Source of the DNA: CAZVWH01 sp964631175
GTDB lineage: Bacteria > Planctomycetota > Phycisphaerae > Sedimentisphaerales > Anaerobacaceae
DNA: 23,793 bases
Assembly: GCA_964631175.1 (NCBI GenBank)
Contig: CAZVWH010000039.1
Coordinates: forward strand, 1 to 23,793
Reading direction: 5' to 3'
The translations under genes were made by a program, and so were the position numbers. Below the pieces are notes generated by a model. The model was not told the origin of the DNA. It searched no databases and worked only from the letters and a program-made list of their open reading frames with translations. Below are positions 8,087 to 15,679 of the stretch, piece after piece (position 1 is the stretch's first letter; every line of letters starts with the position of its first letter).

Positions 8087-9661
8087 ATGACTAAACGAAA
8101 AACAGTTTTGGAAAACAAGCCGTTTGTGCTAATTATCCGTGACGGATGGGGCTATAATCCAAACCCGGCTGAGGACGCATACAATGCCATCAAATGTGCT
8201 AACACTGCCGTAGATGATATGCTGATGGCAGAATTCCCAAACTGCCTTATTCATACCAGCGGCCAAGATGTAGGCCTTCCCAATGGGACGATGGGCAATA
8301 GCGAGGTCGGACATCAAAATATCGGAGCCGGCAGAATTGTTCCGCAGGAGTCTGTAAGAATAAGCAGAGCCATTCGAGACGGGTCATTTTTCGAAAATAA
8401 GGAATTCCTGAATTTAATTAAATCCATAAAGAGCCATAATGGAAAGATGCACGTCATGGGCCTATGCAGTGATATTGGCGTGCATTCGCTGTTAAATCAT
8501 TTGTATGGATTGCTTGAGCTGGCCAAAAGAAATAATGTAAAAGAGGTTTTCATCCATGCCTTTACTGATGGTCGAGACTCACCACCGGATAGCGGAGCGG
8601 GATACATAGAGCAAATAGAAGCTAAGACAAAGGAAATAGGTTTGGGAAAAATCGCAAGTGTTTCCGGCAGATTCTATGCGATGGACCGTGACAGCCGATG
8701 GAACCGCGTTCAAAAAGCATTCGAATGCATTCGAATCGGTAAAGGAGTAAAAGCAGCCAGCGCGGCTGAGGCCGTGGCTAAAAGCTACGAAAAAGGCGTG
8801 ACTGACGAATTTATAGAACCAACCTGCATTGTAAATAGTGATAACGAGCCGATAGCTACAGTCAGTGACGGTGACGGAGTAGTATTTTTTAATTTCCGCG
8901 GCGACAGACCTCGTGAAATTACCAGAGCACTCGTTGAGCCAAACTTTAAGGAGTTTCCACGAACAACCAAGCCTGATTTGTATTACGTTTGCCTGACAGA
9001 ATATGATGCGACGATACCGACTCCGGTGGCGTTCCCAAAACCGCCGAAGATGAAGAATATTCTGGGTGCTTATTGGAGCTCTTTAGGACTGAAACAATTT
9101 CGTTGCGCCGAGACGGAAAAATATGCTCACGTTACCTTCTTCTTTAACGACTACACCGAAAAGCCGTTCCGTGGCGAAGACAGACAAATTGTACCCTCAC
9201 CGAGAGTTAAAACATACGATTTGAAGCCTGAGATGAGCGCATATGAGGTTTGTGATGTTGTTCTAAACAGACTCGACTCAAATAAATACGATGTGGTAAC
9301 GGTTAATTTTGCCAATCCGGATATGGTCGGCCATACCGGCATACTTTCTGCCGCGATCAAAGCGGCTGAGGTAGTCGATGAATGTGTCGGCAGAATTCTG
9401 GAAAAAGTAAAAAGTATGGGCGGAGCGGCAATAGTTACTGCCGACCATGGCAATTTCGAAAAGATGATAGATGAAGGCCCCGATGATCCACATACTGCCC
9501 ATACCATCGGCGATGTGCCGTTGATTGTATTTGATGAACGATTCAAAGATAGAAAGCTGCGAGAAGGCGGTAGATTAGCCGACATAGGACCTACGCTATT
9601 GGAAATGATGGGCCTGCCCAAACCGGAAGAAATGACCGGGCAGAGCCTGCTTCTGCACTGA
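8087..9661 (+). CDS. gpmI: 2,3-bisphosphoglycerate-independent phosphoglycerate mutase
   Basis: GpmI interconverts 3- and 2-phosphoglycerate in glycolysis and gluconeogenesis using a Mn-dependent phosphoserine intermediate. LIIRDGWG gives the first metal-binding region and MGNSEVGH carries the nucleophilic serine (residue 72). TDGRD, GRFYAMDRD, FFNFRGDRPREI, EKYAHVTFFFN, NFANPDMVGHTG and TADHGNFE are all intact. The product has 524 residues from ATG 8087, close to the usual 510-550. I prefer this start to an in-frame ATG at 8054, which is inside a hairpin and would add LLLLERFPCF. It has its own promoter and leader hairpin. A small palindrome separates it from mutL. Confidence 0.96.
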   Translation: MTKRKTVLENKPFVLIIRDGWGYNPNPAEDAYNAIKCANTAVDDMLMAEFPNCLIHTSGQDVGLPNGTMGNSEVGHQNIGAGRIVPQESVRISRAIRDGSFFENKEFLNLIKSIKSHNGKMHVMGLCSDIGVHSLLNHLYGLLELAKRNNVKEVFIHAFTDGRDSPPDSGAGYIEQIEAKTKEIGLGKIASVSGRFYAMDRDSRWNRVQKAFECIRIGKGVKAASAAEAVAKSYEKGVTDEFIEPTCIVNSDNEPIATVSDGDGVVFFNFRGDRPREITRALVEPNFKEFPRTTKPDLYYVCLTEYDATIPTPVAFPKPPKMKNILGAYWSSLGLKQFRCAETEKYAHVTFFFNDYTEKPFRGEDRQIVPSPRVKTYDLKPEMSAYEVCDVVLNRLDSNKYDVVTVNFANPDMVGHTGILSAAIKAAEVVDECVGRILEKVKSMGGAAIVTADHGNFEKMIDEGPDDPHTAHTIGDVPLIVFDERFKDRKLREGGRLADIGPTLLEMMGLPKPEEMTGQSLLLH

Positions 9662-9698
9662 CAATATAAAAAGAATTTCAATTTATGTCTTGGTTAAC

Positions 9699-9717
9699 CC
9701 TGCGATCACATCGCAGG
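9699..9717. repeat. Palindrome between gpmI and mutL, possible weak terminator
   Basis: CCTGCGAT (9699-9706) and ATCGCAGG (9710-9717) form a perfect 8-bp stem with a 3-base loop. The following ATTCTCTATCTATTTT is only moderately T-rich, so it could be a weak terminator for gpmI or another dispersed palindrome. A further palindrome ACTACTTCGTAGT lies about 50 bases downstream. Confidence 0.45.
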
Positions 9718-9827
9718 ATTCTCTATCTATTTTACGCTCCAGCCTGGCGAGGCCTTCTTTACTACTTCGTAGTGAGTCTGTCGAATCCACTGGAATTCCA
9801 CAAAGAAATGGGTACAATAAGACATCT

Positions 9828-11744
9828 ATGGGACAGATAAAAGTACTCGACCAGAATATGATAAATATGATTGCAGCCGGTGAGGTAATCGAACGGCCTG
9901 CCAGCGTGGTCAAGGAACTTATGGAAAATAGCATCGATGCCGGTGCAACAAAAATAATCGTCACCATCGAAGACGGCGGCAGAAAACTAATATCGGTAGC
10001 TGATAACGGCTGTGGAATGGATGCCGAAGACTTAGACAAAGCATTTGAACCGCATACCACCAGCAAGATCAAAACCAGCAAAGACCTTTACAGAATATCA
10101 ACTCTCGGCTTTAGAGGCGAGGCCTTAGCCAGCATCGCCTCGGTAGCGCAAGTCAGGGCTGTGAGCAGACCAAGTGTAGAAGACAGAGGACAGCCTGTCC
10201 GGCGTAGCCTTGGCGAAGACGGAAGGACAGAGGACAGAGCCCCGAACGTAAGTGAGGGGATAAACGAGGAACAACGGACGCAATACGAAATACGCAATAC
10301 AAAATACGAAACCGGAGCAAACTGCATTGAAATTGATTGTGGAAGCAAAGGCAGTGTCAGCCCAGCCAGCGCAGACGTAGGCACTACAATCCAGGTCAGA
10401 GACCTTTTCTATAAACTGCCTGCGAGACGCAAGTTCCTTAGAACCGCTAACACCGAAATGGGTCATATCGCCGAGCAATTTACACGCATGACATTGGCAA
10501 ACAGCAACTTAGATATGACGCTTAGACATAACGGCAGAGAGGTCTATCGCTTAGCGAGTGAACAAGGCCATCGCCAGCGGATAGCAGAATTATTCTCATC
10601 TGAGATTTCCGAAAACCTGATTGAAACCGAAAGCAACGAAAAGGGAATACATATTTCTGCCTTGTTAGGCTCACCGAATATTTCAAGAACAAATAATAAA
10701 TTTCAGTATGTATTTTTAAACGGGCGGTTCATCCGCGATAAGTTCGTCTCGCACGCAATCAAAGAGGCTTATCGAGGCCACCTTGAGCCGGATAGGTTTC
10801 CCGTCGCCTTTGTATTTATTCAGATGCCTTACGAAGACTATGATGTTAACGTTCACCCCACAAAAATTGAGGTGCGTTTCTATAATGCAAACCTCGTTCA
10901 TTCTCAGATACTTGGATGTCTGAGGGAAAAACTCTTGGGAACAGACCTTAACACACCAGCGAAGCTGCCAACGACTGCCCATACAGAAACAGAATATGGC
11001 TTTAGAGCAGGTCATAGAAGCCAAAAGATTACGGACGCTATGGCTGAATTTTTCAGAAAGCACAAGCCTGTCCAAACGCAACAGCAAGCTGGATTTCGAC
11101 AACAATTTTCAGGCACAGTAGATGATATCTCCAGCGAAAAATCCACGCAATACGCAATACCCGATACGCACTACGACATAAAATTCCTGCAGATACATGA
11201 CAGCTACATCATCGAGCAAACCGATGACGGATTTCTTATTATCGATCAGCATGCACTTCATGAACGGATACTATATGAGAGATTGCACGACCGAATACGA
11301 AACAGCAAACTTGAATCGCAGAGACTGCTGATACCTGAAAGTCTCGAAGTGACAGATGCTCAGGCCGATGTGATTAAAACAAATGCTGAGCTGATTGAGA
11401 AATTAGGGATCGAGCTTGTACCATTTGGACCGCGAGTTTATGCTATACAGGCGTTTCCCACCCTATTGGCAAGAGCGGAAATAGTGGATTTTGTTCGTGA
11501 TTTAATAGATTTGCTATCTGACAAAGGTGTGAGCTCTGAACCGGAAAGGCTGCTTGACGAGGTTTTAAATATGGCTGCGTGCAAAGCGGCCATCAAGGCC
11601 GGCCAAAAACTGAATGACTCTGAAATAAAACAACTGCTTGCAGACAGACAACGCGTCGAATATTCCGGTCGATGTCCTCATGGCAGACCTACTACAATAA
11701 AATTTTCATTAAGCGACTTGGAAAAACAGTTTAAGAGAACCTGA
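9828..11744 (+). CDS. mutL: DNA mismatch repair protein MutL (endonuclease type)
   Basis: MutL links MutS mismatch recognition to strand incision. The N-terminal GHKL ATPase has IAAGEVIERPASVVKELMEN, with E30 and N34 matching the catalytic Glu and ATP-binding Asn, then DNGCGM, HTTSKI and TLGFRGEALASI. The C-terminal domain has DQHALHERILYE (473-484), an exact fit to the DQHA(X)2E(X)4E endonuclease motif, plus ACKAAIKAGQKL and CPHGRPT. The product has 638 residues from ATG 9828. An in-frame TTG at 9690 would add 46 residues of repeat-like sequence and is rejected. Two repeat-derived stretches are embedded: about 46 residues after SRP (115) in the ATPase domain, and TQYAIPDTHYDI in the natural linker. 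The stop codon shares one base with the btuF start. Confidence 0.96.
   Translation: MGQIKVLDQNMINMIAAGEVIERPASVVKELMENSIDAGATKIIVTIEDGGRKLISVADNGCGMDAEDLDKAFEPHTTSKIKTSKDLYRISTLGFRGEALASIASVAQVRAVSRPSVEDRGQPVRRSLGEDGRTEDRAPNVSEGINEEQRTQYEIRNTKYETGANCIEIDCGSKGSVSPASADVGTTIQVRDLFYKLPARRKFLRTANTEMGHIAEQFTRMTLANSNLDMTLRHNGREVYRLASEQGHRQRIAELFSSEISENLIETESNEKGIHISALLGSPNISRTNNKFQYVFLNGRFIRDKFVSHAIKEAYRGHLEPDRFPVAFVFIQMPYEDYDVNVHPTKIEVRFYNANLVHSQILGCLREKLLGTDLNTPAKLPTTAHTETEYGFRAGHRSQKITDAMAEFFRKHKPVQTQQQAGFRQQFSGTVDDISSEKSTQYAIPDTHYDIKFLQIHDSYIIEQTDDGFLIIDQHALHERILYERLHDRIRNSKLESQRLLIPESLEVTDAQADVIKTNAELIEKLGIELVPFGPRVYAIQAFPTLLARAEIVDFVRDLIDLLSDKGVSSEPERLLDEVLNMAACKAAIKAGQKLNDSEIKQLLADRQRVEYSGRCPHGRPTTIKFSLSDLEKQFKRT
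10171..10311. repeat. Composite repeat insertion inside the mutL ATPase domain
   Basis: In-frame stretch encoding residues 116-161 of MutL. GACAGAGGACAG occurs at 10182-10193 and 10226-10237, with GGACAGCCTGTCC (a palindrome) in the first part. The right part has tandem AATACGAAATACGCAATAC-type units, read as TQYEIRNTKYE. Most MutL proteins have only a short variable loop at this place, before the GTT-VRDLFY-LPARRKFL block, which is intact here. Confidence 0.65.
11143..11176. repeat. AATACGCAATAC repeat in the mutL linker
   Basis: CCACGCAATACGCAATACCC and the following GATACGCACTACGAC repeat the unit seen at the right end of the mutL ATPase-domain insertion. It is read in frame as STQYAIPDTHYD, directly before the dimerisation domain, where length variation should be harmless. 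Confidence 0.5.
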
Positions 11745-12482
11745 TGAACAAGTGGTTATGGCTGTTATTGACAATCTTGTGCCTTGTGGGCGGTGGACTT
11801 CTTATAATCACCATGCTTTCAGATCAAGGCTCAAACGCAGCTACTCAACCAACGCAGGTTAACAGGATTGTCTCTCTTGCTCCAAACCTTACAGAAATCC
11901 TCTTTGAATTAGGGCTGGGCGAAAAAGTTGTAGCTGTTTCAAATGATAGTGACTATCCTGCGAAGGCAGCTAAAAAAAATAAGTTGGGAACATTCTGGCA
12001 GCCCAATACCGAAGCCATTATAGCAGCCAAGCCGGACCTGGTTGTTACGCTGTGGTTTGAGCAGCAAAAATCGGTGGCAGAAGCCATGAAACGTTTAGGC
12101 TACCGGGTTCTAACGCTCAAAATCGAGAGTATTGAAGAACTTTTAGCTGCAATTGAAGGTATTGGTGCCTCCACGGATACCCAAAACCGTGCTGAACAAN
12201 NNNNNNNNNNNNNNNNNNNNNNNNNNNNNNNNNNNNNNNNNNNNNNNNNNNNNNNNNNNNNNNNNNNNNNNNNNNNNNNNNNNNNNNNNNNNNNNNNNNG
12301 AGAGGTTTTGGAGCAGATGGGAGGCGCTACCCGCTGTCAAAAATGGAAGAATTCACGTTATCAATCCGAATACTACTTTGAGGCTGGGCCCAAGATTATG
12401 TGAGGGATTAGAGCTGATCACCTATTGTTTGCACCCCAAAATTTATAAACGGGAACAAGAAACTTTGCAAAGTATCAGGTAA
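11744..12482 (+). CDS. btuF: Cobalamin ABC transporter substrate-binding protein, interrupted by assembly gap
   Basis: BtuF-type proteins capture vitamin B12 outside the membrane and deliver it to BtuCD. An uncleaved or signal-type hydrophobic segment (WLWLLLTILCLVGGGLLIIT) opens the protein. NRIVSLAPNLTEILFELGLGEKVVAVS, WQPNTEAIIAAKPDLVVTLW follow, as in this family. After the gap comes the expected C-terminus, LPAVKNGRIHVINPNTTLRLGPRLCEGLELITYCLHP. The frame before the gap differs from the frame after it only because the 100 N are a placeholder; this is not a frameshift. About 152 and 60 residues are present, so roughly 70-90 residues are missing compared with the usual size. It overlaps mutL by one base and precedes btuC by four. 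Confidence 0.85.
12200..12299. other. Assembly gap of 100 N
   Basis: Exactly 100 N, the usual placeholder for a scaffold gap of unknown length. From the typical size of BtuF the true distance is probably about 200-270 bases. Reading frames crossing it are meaningless. Confidence 0.97.
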
Positions 12483-12486
12483 ACCG

Positions 12487-13518
12487 GTGGGCCAAGTTCT
12501 AACTGCAAAAAGTCTGGTAATCAAAGTCTTGCTCTGCCTGGCGGCACTGACAGTGATAATGGGGTTGTGCACTTTGGTTGGCACGCAAAAAGTTTCTTTG
12601 AAAAGAGTGCTTGCTGGTCCCGGCAGTTCGCCGGGTGAGAACATCGATTACGAAATCCTTATTTGTATCAGACTGCCGCGAGTGCTCCTGGCTGCATTGG
12701 TGGGGGCGGCTCTTGCTTGTTCAGGTGTCGTACTACAGGCTATATTGCGGAATCCACTGGCTGATCCATACATCCTCGGAATCTCCAGCGGCGCCGGTCT
12801 GGGCGTAATGACAGCGGCTATTTCAGGAATAAGCTGGAGCTTCTTAGGTGGCTCGCCAATAGGGTTTTTTGCGTTTGCCGGGGCGATGGTGACCGTCTGG
12901 CTGGTCTGGTACATCGGACATTTGACAGGTAAATCACAGGTAACAAGCCTGCTGCTTGCAGGCGTAGTAGTCAACGCTTTTTTCTCTGCAATAATAATGT
13001 TCTTAACATCTATAGCGAAAAGCGAACAAGTAGTTTCAACAATATTCTGGCTAATGGGCAATATAACGGGAAAAAATTTATCAGTTTTGTTTGTAAGCGC
13101 AGGCTGTATTCTAACAGGGATAATTGTCTTATTTACGATTAGCCACCGGTTAAACGTCCTTGCTCTGGGGCAGGCGGAGGCAAAGGGACTAGGTGTAGAT
13201 GTGGCAAGAACGAGGATAATCGCATTTGCTTTTGCTGCTTTAATAACTGCTATCTCCGTTAGCCTAAGCGGGCTAATCGGATTTGTGGGTCTTATCATAC
13301 CGCATGGAGTCCGTCTTGCATTTGGGCCTGACCACCGTCAATTGTTGCCTCTTAGTGCAATAATCGGAGCCGCATTTTTAATCATAGCTGACACAATCGC
13401 CCGTATAATCGTTGCGCCCGCACAATTGCCTGTAGGTGTCATAACCGCCATCGCCGGCGGGCCGTTCTTTCTGATTTTGTTAGCCAGATACAGTAGAAAA
13501 GTTAGCTGGTTAAAATGA
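12487..13518 (+). CDS. btuC: Cobalamin ABC transporter permease (FecCD family)
   Basis: BtuC forms the membrane channel of the importer. The 343-residue protein is almost entirely hydrophobic, with about ten membrane segments. It carries the family hallmark RLPRVLLAALVGAALACSGV, then LQAILRNPLADPYILGISSGAG, and near the C-terminus the coupling-helix region GLIGFVGLIIPHGVRLAFGPDHR and PAQLPVGVITAIAGGPFFLIL. The start is the GTG at 12487, four bases after the btuF stop; no other good start is near. It overlaps btuD by four bases (ATGA), a sign of translational coupling. Related permeases carry haem or siderophores, but the BtuF-like partner favours B12. Confidence 0.93.
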   Translation: MGQVLTAKSLVIKVLLCLAALTVIMGLCTLVGTQKVSLKRVLAGPGSSPGENIDYEILICIRLPRVLLAALVGAALACSGVVLQAILRNPLADPYILGISSGAGLGVMTAAISGISWSFLGGSPIGFFAFAGAMVTVWLVWYIGHLTGKSQVTSLLLAGVVVNAFFSAIIMFLTSIAKSEQVVSTIFWLMGNITGKNLSVLFVSAGCILTGIIVLFTISHRLNVLALGQAEAKGLGVDVARTRIIAFAFAALITAISVSLSGLIGFVGLIIPHGVRLAFGPDHRQLLPLSAIIGAAFLIIADTIARIIVAPAQLPVGVITAIAGGPFFLILLARYSRKVSWLK

Positions 13519-14390
13519 AAGCCATTATAGAAGTTAAAAATTTGAGTTTTAGCTATACGTCGCAATCCGCAGTCCTAGGGACTCCTTACGGAGGACGCCT
13601 TCCGGCGCAACCTATCTTAAAACATATAACTTTTAAAGTAATTCAAAGCCGATTTCTGGCCATAGCCGGCCCGAACGGAGTAGGCAAAACAACGCTGATA
13701 AACTTGCTATGTGGACAGCTCAGAGCACAAGCCGGTTCCATAATAATTGACACCGCACATATAGAGTCATATTCAGTTGGAAGACTCGCCCAAAAAGTCG
13801 CTGTTGTACGTCAGGAATTTGTGCCGATTTTCGATTTTACGGTCGCGGAGGTTGTTTCGATGGGAAGAACACCCTATCTGGGCACATTTGGATTTGAGGG
13901 TAAAACAGATAGAGCAGTAGTTAACGAAGCGCTTGAGGCGACCGACACAGCCCAATTTGCTTTGCGACCGCTTGGAAGCCTAAGCGGCGGCGAACGACAA
14001 CGGGTTTTTATCGCAAGGGCGATCGCTCAAAACACCGCAATTTTGCTCTTAGATGAACCGACAAGCTTTCTGGATTTAAAACATCAGGTTGGCATATATG
14101 ACCTGCTCAAGGAAATGCAACTTGAAAAAGGTAAAACAATCGTGGCTATAACGCACGACGTTAATATGGCAGCCCAGTACGCAGATGAAATTCTCCTTTT
14201 GGGAGCTGATAATAGCTATTATATCGGCAAAACCAAAGATACCTTCAAACCGGAGCAAATTGAAAAAGTGTTTGGTGTTAGAGTCTTCACCTGCAACATC
14301 AAGCAGGAATCTTTCTTCCTACCTTTGGGTAAATTTGCAAAAGCCTCCACGCATATCAAAAGCAAGTTAAATAGTAAACAAGAGAAATGA
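13515..14390 (+). CDS. btuD: Cobalamin ABC transporter ATP-binding protein
   Basis: BtuD supplies ATP hydrolysis to the importer. The A-loop Tyr is Y14 in LSFSYTS, Walker A GPNGVGKT is at 52-59, the signature is LSGGERQRVFIARAIAQ, Walker B is ILLLDEPTS and the switch His is in AITHDVNMA. All catalytic parts are intact. The length of 291 residues is slightly above normal, mainly because residues 19-32 (AVLGTPYGGRLPAQ) are encoded by a family B repeat inserted between the A-loop and the ILKHITF strand. The C-terminal 40 residues are a typical variable extension. Its start overlaps btuC by four bases, so btuFCD form one operon, and through btuF it is coupled to mutL. Confidence 0.94.
   Translation: MKAIIEVKNLSFSYTSQSAVLGTPYGGRLPAQPILKHITFKVIQSRFLAIAGPNGVGKTTLINLLCGQLRAQAGSIIIDTAHIESYSVGRLAQKVAVVRQEFVPIFDFTVAEVVSMGRTPYLGTFGFEGKTDRAVVNEALEATDTAQFALRPLGSLSGGERQRVFIARAIAQNTAILLLDEPTSFLDLKHQVGIYDLLKEMQLEKGKTIVAITHDVNMAAQYADEILLLGADNSYYIGKTKDTFKPEQIEKVFGVRVFTCNIKQESFFLPLGKFAKASTHIKSKLNSKQEK
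13572..13607. repeat. Family B palindromic repeat, copy 1 (within btuD)
   Basis: GTCCTAGGGACTCCTTACGG and two further bases (13572-13593) are identical to 17237-17258 in the membrane-protein gene. GTCCT and AGGAC (13572-13596) and the inner CTCC/GGAG pair as a hairpin, followed by CGCC-GGCG at 13596-13607. It is read here as VLGTPYGG. Confidence 0.75.
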
Positions 14391-14594
14391 CCTTAGCGGG
14401 AGCGTCGATTATAAGTCCTTATTTTTCAAGTTCTTAGAGTAGAAGACGCAAGTTTGCCTGTATAATTTGGTATTGCCGGCTGCGCTATCCAGCTTTTACA
14501 ATTCCATTTAAGAGAAAATAAGTATTGTATATAACACATTCATATATGTTACAATAATAGCCTTATTGAATGTATTAGAATAGATGATTCTTAG

Positions 14595-15065
14595 ATGGAT
14601 AAACAAGTGGCACAAAGACGTAAAAAAAAGATATCCAAAGATAAAGCAAGCTCGGTCGGCGCAAGGAAAAATCGCTTAAGTGCCACCAATATTAAGCACT
14701 TCAAACAACTGCTTTTAGAAAAGCGCAGAGAGATACTGAACAACGTAAATGAGATTGAGGATGAAGCATTAAAGAAATCCCGGCTGGATGCTAGCGGAGA
14801 CCTATCGAGTATGCCGATACACATGGCTGATCTGGGCACTGATAACTATGAGCAGGAGTTTGTCTTGGGATTGATGGATAGCGAAAGAAAGCTGATACGC
14901 GAGATAGATGATGCTCTGCAGCGTATGGAGGAGGGAACTTACGGCGTATGCGAAGGTACCGGCAAGCCCATACTAAAAGCTCGACTTGAAGCTCAACCCT
15001 GGGCCAGATATTGCGTTCAATATGCTCGGATGTTAGAGCAAGGTATTGAAAGAGAGGAAGAATAA
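14595..15065 (+). CDS. DksA/TraR-family regulator with reduced zinc finger
   Basis: DksA-like proteins enter the RNA polymerase secondary channel and alter transcription initiation, often together with ppGpp. The 156 residues comprise a basic N-terminal tail, a long coiled-coil region (KQLLLEKRREILNNVNEIEDEALK to ADLGTDNYEQE), then RMEEGTYGVCEGTGKPILKARLEAQPWARYC. The EEGTYG-C and GKPI-RLEA-P blocks are the C-terminal family signature. Of the four zinc-finger cysteines only C119 and C140 remain; the others are T122 and Y143. It may thus fold without zinc or bind it differently. It lies 204 bases after btuD. A poor TTGTAT-N19-TACAAT pair at 14525-14555 is a possible promoter. A role in stress or growth-rate control is inferred from the family only. 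Confidence 0.88.
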   Translation: MDKQVAQRRKKKISKDKASSVGARKNRLSATNIKHFKQLLLEKRREILNNVNEIEDEALKKSRLDASGDLSSMPIHMADLGTDNYEQEFVLGLMDSERKLIREIDDALQRMEEGTYGVCEGTGKPILKARLEAQPWARYCVQYARMLEQGIEREEE

Positions 15066-15074
15066 TTGGGGGGA

Positions 15075-15104
15075 ATCGTCGGTCTAAGAGCCCGAGGGGC
15101 TAAG
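15075..15104. repeat. Family A palindromic repeat, copy 2 (downstream of dksA)
   Basis: ATCGTCGGTCTAAGAGCCCG then AGGGGCTAAG, ten bases after the dksA-like stop codon. The core AGCCC-GAG-GGGCT is a perfect small palindrome here. The flank ATCGTCGGTC also matches the lspA copy (6995-7004), so the element may extend to about 30 bp. Confidence 0.75.
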
Positions 15105-15348
15105 TATATACAAAGCAAGATAGGCTAAGAGCGCTTTGCAAGAGATAAATAAAGCTAACAGCGGCTTGCATCCCTGCCATCACTAAACAGGAATGCTAAA
15201 CTAAGAGAGAGGTCATGCTGAGCAGCTTCTAAGCTTATCAAGGTTGCATTACTGTTTATTCAAATTTATACGCTTCATACAAAATAAATGTGCTTTGTCT
15301 GTATATTTGGTTTTATTACAAGACCGGAACTAATAATTGCAGATATAT

Positions 15349-15389
15349 TCCACCAATTCCCCTCTTCGATTCTTCGACCTATTGGTGGA
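15349..15389. repeat. Inverted repeat TCCACCAAT/ATTGGTGGA
   Basis: A perfect 9-bp inverted repeat (15349-15357 and 15381-15389) around a 23-base pyrimidine-rich loop. No T-run follows. Confidence 0.5.
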
Positions 15390-15472
15390 TTATTTGGCAA
15401 CAGCGCACATATTTTTTGAGATCGTTAATGGCCAGCAGATATGCGTCTCATTTTACCCGCCTTCGCAGAAAG

Positions 15473-15546
15473 CCACCCCTGCAGCTTCTTGCGAAGCAAG
15501 AGCGGGGGTGGATGCCTGTCCTCCGTAGTCCCTAAGGGACGGAGGA
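15473..15546. repeat. Two adjacent REP-like hairpins
   Basis: First hairpin: CCACCCC (15473-15479) pairs with GGGGTGG (15505-15511) around an inner TCTTGC-GAA-GCAAGA stem (15487-15501). Second hairpin: TCCTCC-GTA-GTCCC-TAA-GGGAC-GGAGGA (15519-15546), which shares the GTCCC/GGGAC and CTCC/GGAG parts with family B. GGTGGATGCC (15508-15517) also pairs with GGTATCCACC (15561-15570), which would enclose the second hairpin. Confidence 0.65.
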
Positions 15547-15594
15547 TGGAAATGCGAGCGGGTATCCACCATAGCTTTAGCGTAGGCGGATGTG

Positions 15595-15643
15595 CTTCGG
15601 CGGATTACGCCGAAGATGGAGGTGCCACGGGCTACGCCCGTGG
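15595..15643. repeat. Two perfect 8-bp hairpins upstream of yacG
   Basis: CTTCGGCG (15595-15602) pairs with CGCCGAAG (15608-15615), and CCACGGGC (15625-15632) pairs with GCCCGTGG (15636-15643) around TAC. They lie 37 bases before yacG and have no T-tract. Confidence 0.65.
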
Positions 15644-15679
15644 GGCTCCACACTCAAAGCAATAGGGTAATATTTCAAC

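Larger units (their letters stand above)
15066..15679. other. Gene-free, palindrome-rich intergenic region
   Basis: These 614 bases hold no credible gene: several reading frames of 60-80 codons overlap here, but they are built of repeats and lack family resemblance. The stretch includes a family A copy (15075-15104), an inverted repeat TCCACCAAT/ATTGGTGGA (15349-15389), and a dense block of four hairpins (15473-15643) listed below. Related short words (GCTTGCA, GCTAA) recur between 15100 and 15250 without a clear unit. Confidence 0.7.

Noticed and set aside
9690..9827. N-terminal extension of MutL from a TTG start
   Set aside because: The 46 residues have no resemblance to MutL and are encoded by palindromic, repeat-like DNA. 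MGQIKVLDQNMINMIAAGEV from 9828 is the normal start.
11744..12403. btuF ending shortly after the gap at 12403
   Set aside because: This reading crosses the 100 N in an arbitrary frame. The other frame gives the recognisable BtuF C-terminus and ends four bases before btuC.
13515..13620. Frameshift or assembly error in btuD
   Set aside because: The extra residues are fully explained by an in-frame family B repeat, and the frame and all motifs continue normally.
15473..15643. CRISPR-like repeat array
   Set aside because: The hairpins differ from each other and lack regular repeat-spacer spacing, and no cas gene is present.
15290..15665. Several overlapping reading frames of 63-81 codons
   Set aside because: They are made of palindromic repeats, have no family resemblance and no ribosome binding sites.
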